A stretch of DNA of 64,000 nucleotides from Methylophilaceae bacterium 11 (GTDB taxonomy: Bacteria > Pseudomonadota > Gammaproteobacteria > Burkholderiales > Methylophilaceae), in assembly GCA_000525025.1 (NCBI GenBank), contig JCKJ01000001.1:2046001-2110000 (forward strand), in the 5' to 3' direction. Position 1 is the first letter of the stretch. Every line of letters begins with the position of its first letter. The position numbers and the translations under genes are program-made. This document shows positions 1 to 9,109 of this stretch, piece by piece. A model generated the notes under the pieces. The model saw only the letters and a list, made by a program, of their open reading frames with translations. It was not told the origin of the DNA and did not search any database.

Positions 1-710
1 GTTTGATTTTGAATGGGCTGTGCTTTGTAGTAATACAGTGCGATGGATTTACGTGTAATGTGCGCTGGTGTCGTCAGTGGGTCTGGGTGACCGTGAAAAC
101 TATCAGCATCCGTATTAAAAATCACACATCGATTAAAGACTGGCGCAACTTCAACCACCTTGTGCGTCATGGCTTTATCCCAAAGTTCCAATTTACCGCC
201 ATACGCCTCTTGCCAATCTTTATTTAAATAAATCAATACGTTGACCCGTCTAAACAACTGCAATCCCTCATTCACTTGAAAGTCCGCATGGATGCCTAAT
301 AACCCACCACTGCTCGTCTCGTGCAAACCACCTCCAGCAAAATAAGGGTCTGGAATCAAGCCTTCAATATTGGTAATGCCTTCAATAAACCGTACAAATT
401 GCGCTGAGTTAAAAAAGGCAAATGCGGCACGTAAATGCGCATCACAATCATAAGGCGAGATTTGGCGTTTATGGGTACCGCCATAGCCTTTTTCATAGAC
501 TTTATCGTGTTGTTTAGGATCTTCTGGAAAGTGTGCCAACAACGACTCCGTCATGGCTTCTGGCAGAAAGTGATCCATCACCGCATGCGCAAACGGCTCG
601 GCAAACGCATAGGCATCCATGCGCGCTTGGCCTAATTGAAAGGCAGTGTCTTCGTCCAAAGAAAACCCTTGGTCTAAACGGATAGGCAGTACGGCTTCTG
701 ATGCACTCAT
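1..710 (-). CDS. 2OG-Fe(II) oxygenase, 3' end outside window
   Basis: Partial gene; it starts with ATG at 710 and runs off the left edge, leaving about 236 residues. It looks like a prolyl-4-hydroxylase-type 2-oxoglutarate/Fe(II) dioxygenase. The iron-binding HxD is visible in GIHADF, a distal histidine in FHGHP, and the 2OG-binding arginine in ITRKSIALYY. Such enzymes hydroxylate an unactivated carbon while decarboxylating 2-oxoglutarate; the substrate here is unknown. It lies 21 bp downstream of a GT2 glycosyltransferase and an InaA-like kinase on the same strand, so it is probably the third gene of one operon. A role in modifying a surface glycan is only inferred from that context. Confidence 0.8.
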   Translation of the reverse strand, partial: MSASEAVLPIRLDQGFSLDEDTAFQLGQARMDAYAFAEPFAHAVMDHFLPEAMTESLLAHFPEDPKQHDKVYEKGYGGTHKRQISPYDCDAHLRAAFAFFNSAQFVRFIEGITNIEGLIPDPYFAGGGLHETSSGGLLGIHADFQVNEGLQLFRRVNVLIYLNKDWQEAYGGKLELWDKAMTHKVVEVAPVFNRCVIFNTDADSFHGHPDPLTTPAHITRKSIALYYYKAQPIQNQ

Positions 711-731
711 GTCTTTTTGATCCCGATGACT

Positions 732-1523
732 TTACCCTGACAATTTTTCTAGCAAGGATTTTTTGCGTTTAAACCGGCGATTCTGCTCGGTGTACCCTGC
801 GTTTAAACCTACTGTACCGGCCTCTACGTGATCCAAGTATTTAAACAACTTTCTCGGGCTAATCAGCCCAATGGTGTAGCCTTTGGCCTTGAGTAAATCT
901 TGTAACTCATAGCCTGGATTACGATTACCCATTAAAAAAGTATAGTCATGTTTACGCATGATTTTTACATTCCAGCAGGCAAAAAAGCTTTTGATATGTG
1001 CCTCCAAATAAGATTTGGGCGGCTTGGCATTCAAGCCCAACCATAATTTGAAGCGTCTGGAATGACGTTTGAAAAAGCGTGACACCACACGCCAAACGGT
1101 GCGCACCAGCCCACGATCCAACTGTTCCAAACAGCCCAGCGCAGCAATATGCTGGTGTTGGTGCAATAGCTGGATGGTCTGATTAAAAATGGATGCATCG
1201 TACACAAAGGTATCGGTATGCATTAAAAACACATAGTCGGTTTCTATTTTTTCTAAAATACTATCCAAACCCTGACCATGCGCGACAAACCCTTTTTCTG
1301 CATAGTCTGCATCCCGTACAATCAAATGGATCCAATCTAAGCTGCGCAAATAGGCTGTGCTTTCATCTTGCGAGTTGTTATCCACCACCCACACTTGCGC
1401 ATTCAGCCCGGCATCAATATGTTTTTTGAGTAAATCCAAACAAATCTTGGTGAGATCCGGCGTTTTGTAATTGACGATCGCAATACTAAACGCGGGGTTT
1501 GCATGATTGAATGATGATTCCAA
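732..1523 (-). CDS. Glycosyltransferase family 2
   Basis: Encodes 263 aa with a GT-A fold start: SIAIVNYKT followed by VVDNNSQDES, the usual GT2 nucleotide-sugar region, and FLMHTDTF in place of the metal-binding DxD motif. It probably transfers a sugar from a nucleotide donor at the inner face of the membrane; no membrane segment is evident. The start is TTG at 1523, supported by GAGGAG seven bases upstream. It lies 22 bp after the InaA-like kinase and 21 bp before the 2OG oxygenase, consistent with one operon for LPS or exopolysaccharide assembly. The acceptor and the sugar cannot be deduced from the sequence. Confidence 0.8.
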   Translation of the reverse strand: MESSFNHANPAFSIAIVNYKTPDLTKICLDLLKKHIDAGLNAQVWVVDNNSQDESTAYLRSLDWIHLIVRDADYAEKGFVAHGQGLDSILEKIETDYVFLMHTDTFVYDASIFNQTIQLLHQHQHIAALGCLEQLDRGLVRTVWRVVSRFFKRHSRRFKLWLGLNAKPPKSYLEAHIKSFFACWNVKIMRKHDYTFLMGNRNPGYELQDLLKAKGYTIGLISPRKLFKYLDHVEAGTVGLNAGYTEQNRRFKRKKSLLEKLSG

Positions 1524-1545
1524 CTCGAGACTCCTCTATCTCAAA

Positions 1546-2370
1546 CTAAGTACTTTTAATACGCTTTTTCGCGCTGGCCTTTTGTCGTTTTGAACGTGCA
1601 ATAATGCTCCGACAGAACCACTTGCTCGCCCATGTTAATCGCGAAATTTGACAGTATTGCTTAAAAAAGTATAAGCGACTTGTCTTACTCCAACCAATCG
1701 AGTGACGGTTTAATGCCGCCAAATCAAAGTATGCGTTATACCAAAAAAATGGACTGTAGCGGGCTTTTTCCAAATCAATCAATGCCACGCTAGGTGCTGC
1801 CTCTGCATTGCTTACAAAAATATGCTTGGGATACAAAGCACGATGCATCAAATGCAAACCATGCAATCTACGTATGGTGGTGGCCACGGCCTGTAACAAC
1901 TGTTGCTTTATTTGCTTGGGTTTCGCAAAAAAATCCGTCGCTTCTGTGATCACATCCAATGGTTGATATTGCGCCAATTCTTTGGTCATTAAAATAGCGC
2001 ACATTTTACCGTCTACTATTTGCTCACCATAAAATACCACTTCTGGCGCTGCAAATTGCTTGCCTTGCAGAAATTGCAGATGCTGAAATTCGCGACGAAA
2101 TGTAGGCTCTTGTTTGGGAAAAGTAGCAAGACTCCAACGACCATGATTTTGCTGTTTTTTAATAAAAAAGCCATGCGCTTTGCCCTCATCCTCAAGCTGC
2201 ATGCGGGCAACGCCACTCCAGCCACCCCGGCGATGATTGGGAGCCTCAAACCAATTGACTTCATGGTTCCACAGCTGCGTAAACCCGTCTAGCTGATGTA
2301 AACGCAGAAGACTGGCGTACTCGGGCGCGATAAACGTGTTCAAGACATGACCTTGTAAGAAAGCTGACAC
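1546..2370 (-). CDS. Lipopolysaccharide kinase / InaA-like protein
   Basis: 274 aa with the layout of the WaaP/InaA/Kdo-kinase family, a protein-kinase-like fold that phosphorylates LPS core sugars. Visible are a lysine-containing N-lobe (FFIKKQ) and a C-lobe segment LHLMHRALYPKHIFV ending in VALIDLEKAR. The usual HRD catalytic aspartate is replaced (HRALYPKH) while the DLEK metal-site motif is kept, as in InaA-like members. The start is GTG at 2370; no ATG fits as well. It is the first gene of a three-gene minus-strand operon and is divergent from the LpxL-like gene. Its exact phospho-acceptor is unknown. A second, clearer WaaP lies at 14663. Confidence 0.75.
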   Translation of the reverse strand: MSAFLQGHVLNTFIAPEYASLLRLHQLDGFTQLWNHEVNWFEAPNHRRGGWSGVARMQLEDEGKAHGFFIKKQQNHGRWSLATFPKQEPTFRREFQHLQFLQGKQFAAPEVVFYGEQIVDGKMCAILMTKELAQYQPLDVITEATDFFAKPKQIKQQLLQAVATTIRRLHGLHLMHRALYPKHIFVSNAEAAPSVALIDLEKARYSPFFWYNAYFDLAALNRHSIGWSKTSRLYFFKQYCQISRLTWASKWFCRSIIARSKRQKASAKKRIKST

Positions 2371-2463
2371 ATGATTTTAGCAGGCTTTATGTCATGGCAA
2401 TCAAATTGCACGCATCAAGCAGTGTTGACGAACTATTTTTGCAGATCCGTTTTTCAAGTTAGA

Positions 2464-3312
2464 ATGCCCACCATCATCATGCTGCATATATTCTCAAGTC
2501 TATTAGCGAAACTCTCGCTTCCAAGGTTGCATCAATTTGGCGCTCGCCTAGGACGTATTTTATTTTTCATTTCGTCTGGCAGTGCAGCAATGCAGCGCCG
2601 CAATCTATTACAAAGCCAATTAGTCTCTACTGATATCACAGCTGTGCTGAAAGCCAATGCAGAAGAAAGTGGGAAATCGCTGATTGAAACATTGGCGATT
2701 TGGCAAAAAAGTGATGACGCATTGCTCGGCTTAGTCAAACAAGTGCATGGCTGGCAACACATCACCGCCGCACTGGAAGCAAAAAAAGGGCTGATTTTCT
2801 TAACCCCGCACATGGGTTGTTTTGAAATCACCTCTATCTACTACGGCGCAAAACTCCCTATTACTATTTTATACCGCCCAGCCAAACTCAAATGGTTACA
2901 AAACCTGATGAATGTGGGGCGCGCCCGCCCGGGTGTGACGCTGGCGGAAGCCAACACGCAAGGCGTACGTAAGTTAATGCAAGCGTTAAAACGTGGAGAG
3001 GCGATTGGCATTTTGCCTGACCAGATTCCAGCCGAAGGCGAAGGCGAGTGGGCGCCGTTTTTTGGCAAACCGGCTTATACCATGACGCTGGCGAGTAAAC
3101 TGGCAGTCAAAACAGGGGCTACAGTCATCATGGCATTTGGTGAGCGCCTCGCCGATGGCGAGGGCTACACAATTCATTTAACACTTGTGGAGTCTATTGC
3201 TACTTCAACACTGTTGAACCAAGCGATTGAAAAGCAGATTGCACAAAAGCCTGAGCAATATTTGTGGAGCTATAACCGCTGGAAGCAAAGACGACACGCA
3301 ATTAAGCAGTAA
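2464..3312 (+). CDS. LpxL/HtrB-type lysophospholipid acyltransferase
   Basis: About 280 aa, matching the LpxL/LpxM lipid A late acyltransferase family, which adds secondary acyl chains to Kdo2-lipid IVA at the inner membrane. The N-terminal hydrophobic anchor begins MLHIFSSLLAKLSLPRLH. The catalytic HxxxxD/E appears as HMGCFE within FLTPHMGCFEI, and later family blocks are ILPDQIPAEG and YLWSYNRWK. The open frame reaches back to 2371, but homologues begin near the hydrophobic anchor, so ATG 2464 or 2479 is more likely; neither has a strong ribosome site. It is divergent from the LPS kinase. Acyl-chain length and position specificity cannot be read from the sequence. Confidence 0.82.
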   Translation: MPTIIMLHIFSSLLAKLSLPRLHQFGARLGRILFFISSGSAAMQRRNLLQSQLVSTDITAVLKANAEESGKSLIETLAIWQKSDDALLGLVKQVHGWQHITAALEAKKGLIFLTPHMGCFEITSIYYGAKLPITILYRPAKLKWLQNLMNVGRARPGVTLAEANTQGVRKLMQALKRGEAIGILPDQIPAEGEGEWAPFFGKPAYTMTLASKLAVKTGATVIMAFGERLADGEGYTIHLTLVESIATSTLLNQAIEKQIAQKPEQYLWSYNRWKQRRHAIKQ

Positions 3313-3333
3313 CGCCTTAATTACATAGCACTC

Positions 3334-6300
3334 CTAAATTTTATCCGGCACAAATTGGTAGCTCAAAGTAAAAAATGCCGATCTCGGTGCGCCAATCCCT
3401 AAAAAGCTGGTACCTTGCCAGTCAGCGCTATTGTAGTTAAAACCGCTTTCACCAATCGCTCCACGAATCGAAGGTGAAAATGCGTTTAAACCCAATCTAC
3501 CTGCACTGGCATATTCTTTATCAAACAAGTTATTCACTTGCATCCCAAATATCCATTCTGGTGTAATTTTGTAACTAGTTTGAAAGTTAAACACGGTATA
3601 GCCTGCTGTTTTGCCTGGACCAAAACCAGTGCGTTCGATTGTGCATTGATAGCCACCGCATATAGGTCCCGTAATTGGTGATGCAGGTCCGGCTTTATGT
3701 TTGTTATTCTCATTGCCACGCACAAATGCCTCGGAATGCATCACCATATTGAGTCCAATATTCCATTTATCGGTCACCTCGTAACTGAAGTTAGCATTTA
3801 GGTTATGTAGTGGAATACCTGGCATGCGATTACCCGGTTTTACCTTAATTTGCTCAAAAGTACCCTCTTTATCGTAATTGATGTCATAGATACTGCCGGC
3901 ACTGCTATTGTTAGGGCTAGCCAAGATAAACTTCGATTGGAAAGTGGCATCGGTCAACCCATAGTTAATACCAAAACTAGCTTTACCAGCTGTACCTTTT
4001 AAACCCATCTCCAGACCTTGGCGACGGGTATCGCCAATATTCTGAAAATAGCTTTGCGTCGCATTCACCGAAACAAAATAAATATCATCGGTTAAATCGG
4101 TGCGATACACACTGGCGTTCCATTCGATATCTTCTGTCAATTGCCCTCTAGCCCCAAACTCAAGGCTTTTGGAGCGCACTTGCTTCAAATAAGGGTCACC
4201 TGACATGGCCCCAGGCAGGTTGCAGCTACGTCGCTCACGCCAAGTTCTCTTAGCATACTTAGGGTTACCATTGCTATCGTAGCCATCAAAGACTGGACTA
4301 TCATCGAAAGCACAGCCCAGTTCAATCGTGGTAGGCGTTCTGGCGCCACGGCTCCAGTTACCATATAAATTCAAATTCTCTTGTGCTTGCCAAGTCATTC
4401 CTAGTGATGGGTTGAATGAACGGTATTTGAACCGTTCTTTCTCACCTGTTGCCATGGCAAGAATATTTTTACCATCACTTCCTAAAAAGCCATCTCCCAT
4501 ATAACCGTAACTTGGGTCAAATGGCACAATATATCCATCCAATCCCGTCGGACATTCGCTGGCCTCTATGGTACCGTCGTTGTTATTGTCGGTACATAAA
4601 GCTGGATAGTTCAGTAAGTTTACAATTCTATTCACATCGCCAAATGAGCCAAGCTTGCTCACATCTAGCTTGTTATTTACTACAGTGTGGTTAAATCGTG
4701 CTGAAGCATTGATGTTCAGTGTTTTAGTAGGCGTCCAAGTTTCACTAAAGTACACGCTTTTGGTAGTGTTATCTCCTTTGAAGTCATTTAGCGCAAAACC
4801 TCGTTCTGGGCTGTTGGCTGAGTACTCCCATCCTAATTGGCTAGGGTCTACATATCCATGTCTATTTTTATCCAAAAACCCAAGATATTGTTTGCTGTCA
4901 TAAGTGCTGTCTGATGTATCAAACGATCCGCCCACCATTAACTTGTGGTGATCCAGGTTCCAGTTAAGCTGTAAAGCGGCACCTTTACCCAGCTGATCAA
5001 TTTTCGTATCGTTAAAAATAGCAGTTGGCGTACCCTCTATGTAGCCTGTGGCTTGATATGGAAATCCTGAACCATTATCAATTGCTGCAGCCCTACCATC
5101 GCGATAAATGTAATTACCGTTGGCATCTTTAACACAAGGCGTTGATCCTATGTTGCCTGTCCCAGTCATTGCACACAACTCAGAATAGAGACCTCTATTA
5201 ATCGGTTCGGCTAACTCCCAATAGCTATGAAAAAAACCAGACGAATCGGTATATCCCCCAAACACCCCTCCTGCTGTGCCTGTAGGAACCACATCATAAA
5301 TATAACTAATGTTTCCGGAACCTGGGTGTGAGGTATTTGCCATATGTGTAATCCCTGCGGATAACCCATAAAGATTATTAGTCGCTTTCATTGCAGCCCT
5401 GTTCTCCCAGGCAAACCGCACCAATCTGGCATACTCTGGGGAAGATACAGTAGCGTTAAACGCACCAGGGATGGTTGAAGCACCCATATTGCCCCCTGGG
5501 CCAGTAAAATCATTCCCTATGCGCGGATCGTAGGTCCAGTTCCATACCGGATTACTTGAGCCATCTGAAGCAGCCACCTGAACTTGATCTGTCACATTTT
5601 GCCATTGATTATTTTCATCAAGATATTGGGCCTGAGTACCGAAATTGGTGCCATAAATTAAATTATTTGTACAAGGATCATTAGGATCCGTACAAGCCGC
5701 TATAGTTACAGCGCCACTCACCGGGTCAACATATCTTGCCAACGGGTTGTAATTTGAATCGGCAGCCACATTCATCAGGTAATCGTTATAGTCGGGCAAA
5801 CCGTCACGATTGATATCCGGTAACCCTGGCAATAATTGCCGACTGCGATCTCTAGTACTCGCAGTTGCCGGGATGTCGTCATCTCCCCCGAAATTTTCAT
5901 TTACATCTGAGGTGTGGCTTTTGCGCTTGCTCTTACGATTGTAAATCTGGCCGGTAATGTTAAAAGTGTCAGTAACATCCCAAACGCCAGACAGCTGGAA
6001 TTGCAGCAGATCATTTTTACTTTCATCGGGCGAGGTATATACCTGCTGGGGGTTTTGGTCGACCATTTGTTGCGGAAGCAAACCGTTGCCGGTGAGCTTG
6101 TTACCGGCATAGAGCATAGACAAGCCTAAACGAGTACGTTCGCTCTGCCATTCTGCTTTACCGAACATCTGATTGACTTTACTAGGGGAGTCATCACGCC
6201 AACCATCTTCCATAAAAAAATTGCCTGAGACAAAACCAGCAATTACTCCGTTATTGTTTCCCGCAGATAGTTGCAGTTGCTTACGGCCAAAAGAACCAGC

Positions 6301-7155
6301 AAGCACTTCAGCATCTAATGACTGGCCATCAAAACCGCTTTTGGTGCGCATGCTCAGCGCACCGCCCAAGGTACCTAGACCATATACAGGGTTGGAGCCG
6401 GGAAAGATATCAAGACTGCTGAGTGCGTTCATGGGAATCATGTCCCAATTCACCACATCCCCAAATGGCTCATTCACACGAATGCCGTCAAGAAAGACAG
6501 AGATGCCTTGCGCAGTGCCTAGTTGCGGTGAGGCGGTAAAGCCACGGTATTGCAGATCCATCTGAAACGGGTTGCTTTGATAGTCATTGACAGTAACCGA
6601 TTGCAGTTTTTGATTCATTAAATCTGTAATACTGACTGAATGTGCTTCTTTAATGTCTTTGGCAGTAAGCGTTTGCACGTTGCCTGGAATTTGTTCCTTG
6701 GTGAGACCCAAGCCCGGTAGTGGCCCTACTTCATAAAATCGCTTGGCGCGTACGTTGATTTGGTCAAGCTGGATTTTTTTGTCTTCCGCCTTAATATCTT
6801 GTTTTTGAATCAGCACTTTTGTACCGTCGATCTTGCCTTGCAGCCCGCTTCTTTCCAGCAACCTATTCAAGGCTTCTTGACGTGACATGCGCCCTTTCAA
6901 GGCACTGGCTTTTTTCTCCAAGATAAGGGCGCTATCTACAGTGAGGGATAAGTTGGTTTGTAGGGCAAACTGACGCAATGCCGCCCCCAATGGTTGGGCT
7001 GGCATATCTACGGTGATGGGGACTAAAAACTGCTCTTCCTGCTCGGCAGGCAGTTGTGTGTTAAGTTCTGCCGACCATAATGTTGGCACAAAAGTTTGGA
7101 GTGTTGCCCCGGCAACAACCGCAAACACCATACGTACAGCTTTGTTTTTTTGCAT
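3334..7155 (-). CDS. TonB-dependent receptor with STN domain (module 1)
   Basis: 1273 aa outer-membrane receptor. In order: signal peptide (about residues 1-28), secretin/TonB short N-terminal (STN) domain near 50-120 as in FecA, plug domain near 150-290 (PGNVQTLTAKDI, FGDVVNWDMIPMNAL), then a very long beta-barrel. It is several hundred residues longer than an ordinary siderophore receptor; the excess is acidic, Asn/Asp/Gly-rich extracellular-loop sequence. An EF-hand-like loop bracketed by cysteines lies at residues 856-867 and another such loop at 447-458. It lies 77 bp downstream of its fecR and fecI genes, so surface signalling through STN to FecR and the sigma factor is expected. Substrate unknown; it is a paralogue of the receptor at 9110. 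Confidence 0.92.
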   Translation of the reverse strand: MQKNKAVRMVFAVVAGATLQTFVPTLWSAELNTQLPAEQEEQFLVPITVDMPAQPLGAALRQFALQTNLSLTVDSALILEKKASALKGRMSRQEALNRLLERSGLQGKIDGTKVLIQKQDIKAEDKKIQLDQINVRAKRFYEVGPLPGLGLTKEQIPGNVQTLTAKDIKEAHSVSITDLMNQKLQSVTVNDYQSNPFQMDLQYRGFTASPQLGTAQGISVFLDGIRVNEPFGDVVNWDMIPMNALSSLDIFPGSNPVYGLGTLGGALSMRTKSGFDGQSLDAEVLAGSFGRKQLQLSAGNNNGVIAGFVSGNFFMEDGWRDDSPSKVNQMFGKAEWQSERTRLGLSMLYAGNKLTGNGLLPQQMVDQNPQQVYTSPDESKNDLLQFQLSGVWDVTDTFNITGQIYNRKSKRKSHTSDVNENFGGDDDIPATASTRDRSRQLLPGLPDINRDGLPDYNDYLMNVAADSNYNPLARYVDPVSGAVTIAACTDPNDPCTNNLIYGTNFGTQAQYLDENNQWQNVTDQVQVAASDGSSNPVWNWTYDPRIGNDFTGPGGNMGASTIPGAFNATVSSPEYARLVRFAWENRAAMKATNNLYGLSAGITHMANTSHPGSGNISYIYDVVPTGTAGGVFGGYTDSSGFFHSYWELAEPINRGLYSELCAMTGTGNIGSTPCVKDANGNYIYRDGRAAAIDNGSGFPYQATGYIEGTPTAIFNDTKIDQLGKGAALQLNWNLDHHKLMVGGSFDTSDSTYDSKQYLGFLDKNRHGYVDPSQLGWEYSANSPERGFALNDFKGDNTTKSVYFSETWTPTKTLNINASARFNHTVVNNKLDVSKLGSFGDVNRIVNLLNYPALCTDNNNDGTIEASECPTGLDGYIVPFDPSYGYMGDGFLGSDGKNILAMATGEKERFKYRSFNPSLGMTWQAQENLNLYGNWSRGARTPTTIELGCAFDDSPVFDGYDSNGNPKYAKRTWRERRSCNLPGAMSGDPYLKQVRSKSLEFGARGQLTEDIEWNASVYRTDLTDDIYFVSVNATQSYFQNIGDTRRQGLEMGLKGTAGKASFGINYGLTDATFQSKFILASPNNSSAGSIYDINYDKEGTFEQIKVKPGNRMPGIPLHNLNANFSYEVTDKWNIGLNMVMHSEAFVRGNENNKHKAGPASPITGPICGGYQCTIERTGFGPGKTAGYTVFNFQTSYKITPEWIFGMQVNNLFDKEYASAGRLGLNAFSPSIRGAIGESGFNYNSADWQGTSFLGIGAPRSAFFTLSYQFVPDKI
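4552..4596 (-). other. EF-hand-like metal loop in receptor 1, cysteine-bracketed
   Basis: Codons for C-T-DNNNDGTIEASE-C. Positions 1, 3, 5, 9 and 12 of the twelve-residue loop are D, N, D, E and E, with G at 6 and I at 8: a complete EF-hand loop pattern. Cysteines one residue before and immediately after it could form a disulfide. Metal identity (calcium or other) is not shown by the sequence. Confidence 0.65.
5782..5817 (-). other. Second EF-hand-like loop in receptor 1
   Basis: Codes for DINRDGLPDYND, with D/N/D/G/D/D at loop positions 1, 3, 5, 6, 9 and 12. No cysteines bracket it. The corresponding stretch of receptor 2 (QANRYGVPDY) has lost the acidic ligands. Confidence 0.5.
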
Positions 7156-7232
7156 GATTCAATCCAGAAAACACATGGTTATACTGGGATGACCATTGAG
7201 GTGAGAAAACACCTGATATGCTTGCAAAAAAA

Positions 7233-8219
7233 TTATGGACGCGGCTGAATAACAAGTTGCTCAGATGTCTGTTGCAATGTGACAGGTAAGGATTGTGGTA
7301 ATCCGCGAATAAAGTCGTTGATTTCTTTAGTTTTAAGTACCGCATTCACGTTGGGAGAAGTCTGACCAAAGAATTTTGCTTGTATTGGCTGTTGGCGATA
7401 GCGTGAAAGTGTTTCAGCCACTTCCTGCATGTCGGCCTGATCAAACACAATCAATCCTTGGGCAAAACCAAACCCGTCCCCTGCATGGCGATTCACACGT
7501 TTTGGTACATCATTTGCAACAATTTCAGCCACTTCACCGTCACGTAGCAACAGCGGCGCTTGCGCATCATCAGCACGTGCTACTTGCACCCGCCCATGGT
7601 CTACACTCACACGTACGCGGTTGGCAAGCTGATTGACGGCAAAGCGCGTACCCAACACCGTCACTTTGGCTTGCGCCGTTTGCACAATGAATGGTCGCTC
7701 GCTATCTTTGGCCACATCAAAAATAGCCTCTCCGCGCTTAATATGCACCACCCGCTGATGACGATAAAAAATGATATCCAACTCACTATTAGCATTGGCG
7801 GTGACTACGGAACCATCCTCTAACTTACGCTGGCTAATTTGCGCAACAGCCGTGTTTTGTGTGTGCTGCGCAATAGGCATGGCTTGCCAAGCTGCATATT
7901 GGATTTGACCAAACCAGCCCAGACCCAAACAAAGCAGTAAAACGGCCATGCCTGAGCCCAGTTTGGTCAGCTTCCTGCTACGCTGAGTCTTTTCAAAGTA
8001 TTGTTGTTGCGTCAGTGCATCAGAAAGATTTTTCAAACGATCTGTAGAAGTAAAATCTTCCATAGTGGAAGTGACTAAGCGATAAGCACTTTGGTGTCGC
8101 ACATCTGCTAACAACCAAGTTTCAAATGCCGTGCGCTCTGGCGCATCGGGCGCAGCATCGCGCATCTGCATATACCAGCGAATAGCCGCTTGTTTGATTG
8201 TGTCTGGCAGTTTAGACAT
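7233..8219 (-). CDS. FecR family anti-sigma/sigma regulator (module 1)
   Basis: About 328 aa. N-terminal DUF4880-type sigma-binding region (AAIRWYMQMRDA), one transmembrane segment near LGSGMAVLLLCLGLGWF, then a periplasmic FecR domain (GEAIFDVAKDSERPFIV) and a C-terminal STN-like segment. In FecIRA systems this protein receives the loaded-receptor signal in the periplasm and frees the partner sigma factor in the cytoplasm. I prefer ATG 8219, just after the sigma stop codon, over the in-frame ATG at 8237 that overlaps the sigma gene. Upstream neighbour is the sigma factor and downstream the receptor, so the triad is complete. Confidence 0.9.
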   Translation of the reverse strand: MSKLPDTIKQAAIRWYMQMRDAAPDAPERTAFETWLLADVRHQSAYRLVTSTMEDFTSTDRLKNLSDALTQQQYFEKTQRSRKLTKLGSGMAVLLLCLGLGWFGQIQYAAWQAMPIAQHTQNTAVAQISQRKLEDGSVVTANANSELDIIFYRHQRVVHIKRGEAIFDVAKDSERPFIVQTAQAKVTVLGTRFAVNQLANRVRVSVDHGRVQVARADDAQAPLLLRDGEVAEIVANDVPKRVNRHAGDGFGFAQGLIVFDQADMQEVAETLSRYRQQPIQAKFFGQTSPNVNAVLKTKEINDFIRGLPQSLPVTLQQTSEQLVIQPRP

Positions 8220-8223
8220 GGTG

Positions 8224-8742
8224 CTATTCCATCTCAATCAATTCACGGGCATTGCTCAAATCCAACAGTGCGCGCATTGCATGCCGTTCCACCATGTTTT
8301 TACTGATTTCTAATTTTTCTGCGATTTGGCTGTGTGTATAACCCTCTACCCGGTACAACCAAAATACCTGACGGCAACGGGGAGGCAATTGATCTAAAAT
8401 TTGTTGAATATATTCTAAACGCTGCTTGATATCGACTAACCTCTCTGTCGAAAGCGTTGGTGTGTCTATCCACTCACGGTTAAGTCCAAGCTCTCCATCT
8501 AACGAGACAAAGCGTTGCCCGGCATGGTATTCATTCACAATCAGATTACTGGCAATGGTACGAATATAAGCGTGCGGCTCTTTATGAAAGCGTATACCGT
8601 TTGAAACCGTATATCGAATCAGCGCATCATGCAGAATATCTTTAGCCAAATGCGGGCAAGCCACTTTATAGCGGATATAGCCCAACAAATCGGAATAGGC
8701 CCATTCCAGATTAATCCCACACCAAGTTAACGTCTTTTCCAT
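8224..8742 (-). CDS. ECF sigma factor, FecI-like (module 1)
   Basis: 172 aa extracytoplasmic-function sigma factor. Region 2 spans roughly residues 15-80 (AKDILHDALIRYTV, AYIRTIASNLIVNEYH). Region 4 lies near 115-165 (QLPPRCRQVFWLYRVEG, HSQIAEKLEISKNMVERH), including the helix-turn-helix that reads the -35 box. It is followed directly by fecR and the receptor on the same strand. By family knowledge it directs transcription of the receptor gene when FecR is triggered. It differs clearly in sequence from the second FecI-like factor at 13947, so cross-talk is not a given. I could not identify its promoter target with confidence. Confidence 0.92.
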   Translation of the reverse strand: MEKTLTWCGINLEWAYSDLLGYIRYKVACPHLAKDILHDALIRYTVSNGIRFHKEPHAYIRTIASNLIVNEYHAGQRFVSLDGELGLNREWIDTPTLSTERLVDIKQRLEYIQQILDQLPPRCRQVFWLYRVEGYTHSQIAEKLEISKNMVERHAMRALLDLSNARELIEME

Positions 8743-8929
8743 AACTGGCTAAATCTGCAATATTTATGCCACCAAACAATATCAACTAACTCACTGATCT
8801 AATTAGGAGGCCATTGTCCACCTCTCTGAAAACAACCAAAAAATTGGTTGTAATCAACCAGCACTGCTCAGCTTTTTAGCCAAAGCTACGCTAGTATTTT
8901 ATCTAATCAATACTCTAAAACATCATGTG

Positions 8930-9073
8930 CTAAATCAATTGAAAGTATCTCAACACCACGACCAGTTCAATCACCAGCAGTAAGCAAAACAACCCCGGTA
9001 AAATAAGTAACCACCGCTCATGGTTAAACAAGCCATTTAACCAATGTCTAGCCATAAAAAGAGCTTTGCTCAT
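8930..9073 (-). CDS. Possible small single-pass membrane protein
   Basis: The 367-bp gap between the first sigma gene and the second receptor contains a short open frame of 47 aa from ATG 9073 (or 41 aa from ATG 9055). It holds one clear hydrophobic helix, LLILPGLFCLLLVIELVVVL, after a basic/aromatic N-terminus (MARHWLNGLFNHERW) and ends RYFQLI. The N-terminal charge suggests an N-in topology. No strong ribosome site is seen upstream of either start, which lowers confidence. It is co-oriented with the flanking genes. I recognise no family. The rest of the gap shows nothing definite. Confidence 0.4.
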   Translation of the reverse strand: MSKALFMARHWLNGLFNHERWLLILPGLFCLLLVIELVVVLRYFQLI

Positions 9074-9109
9074 TGAGAATATTCTTTTCATTGGCATCGC
9101 TCAAAATCA

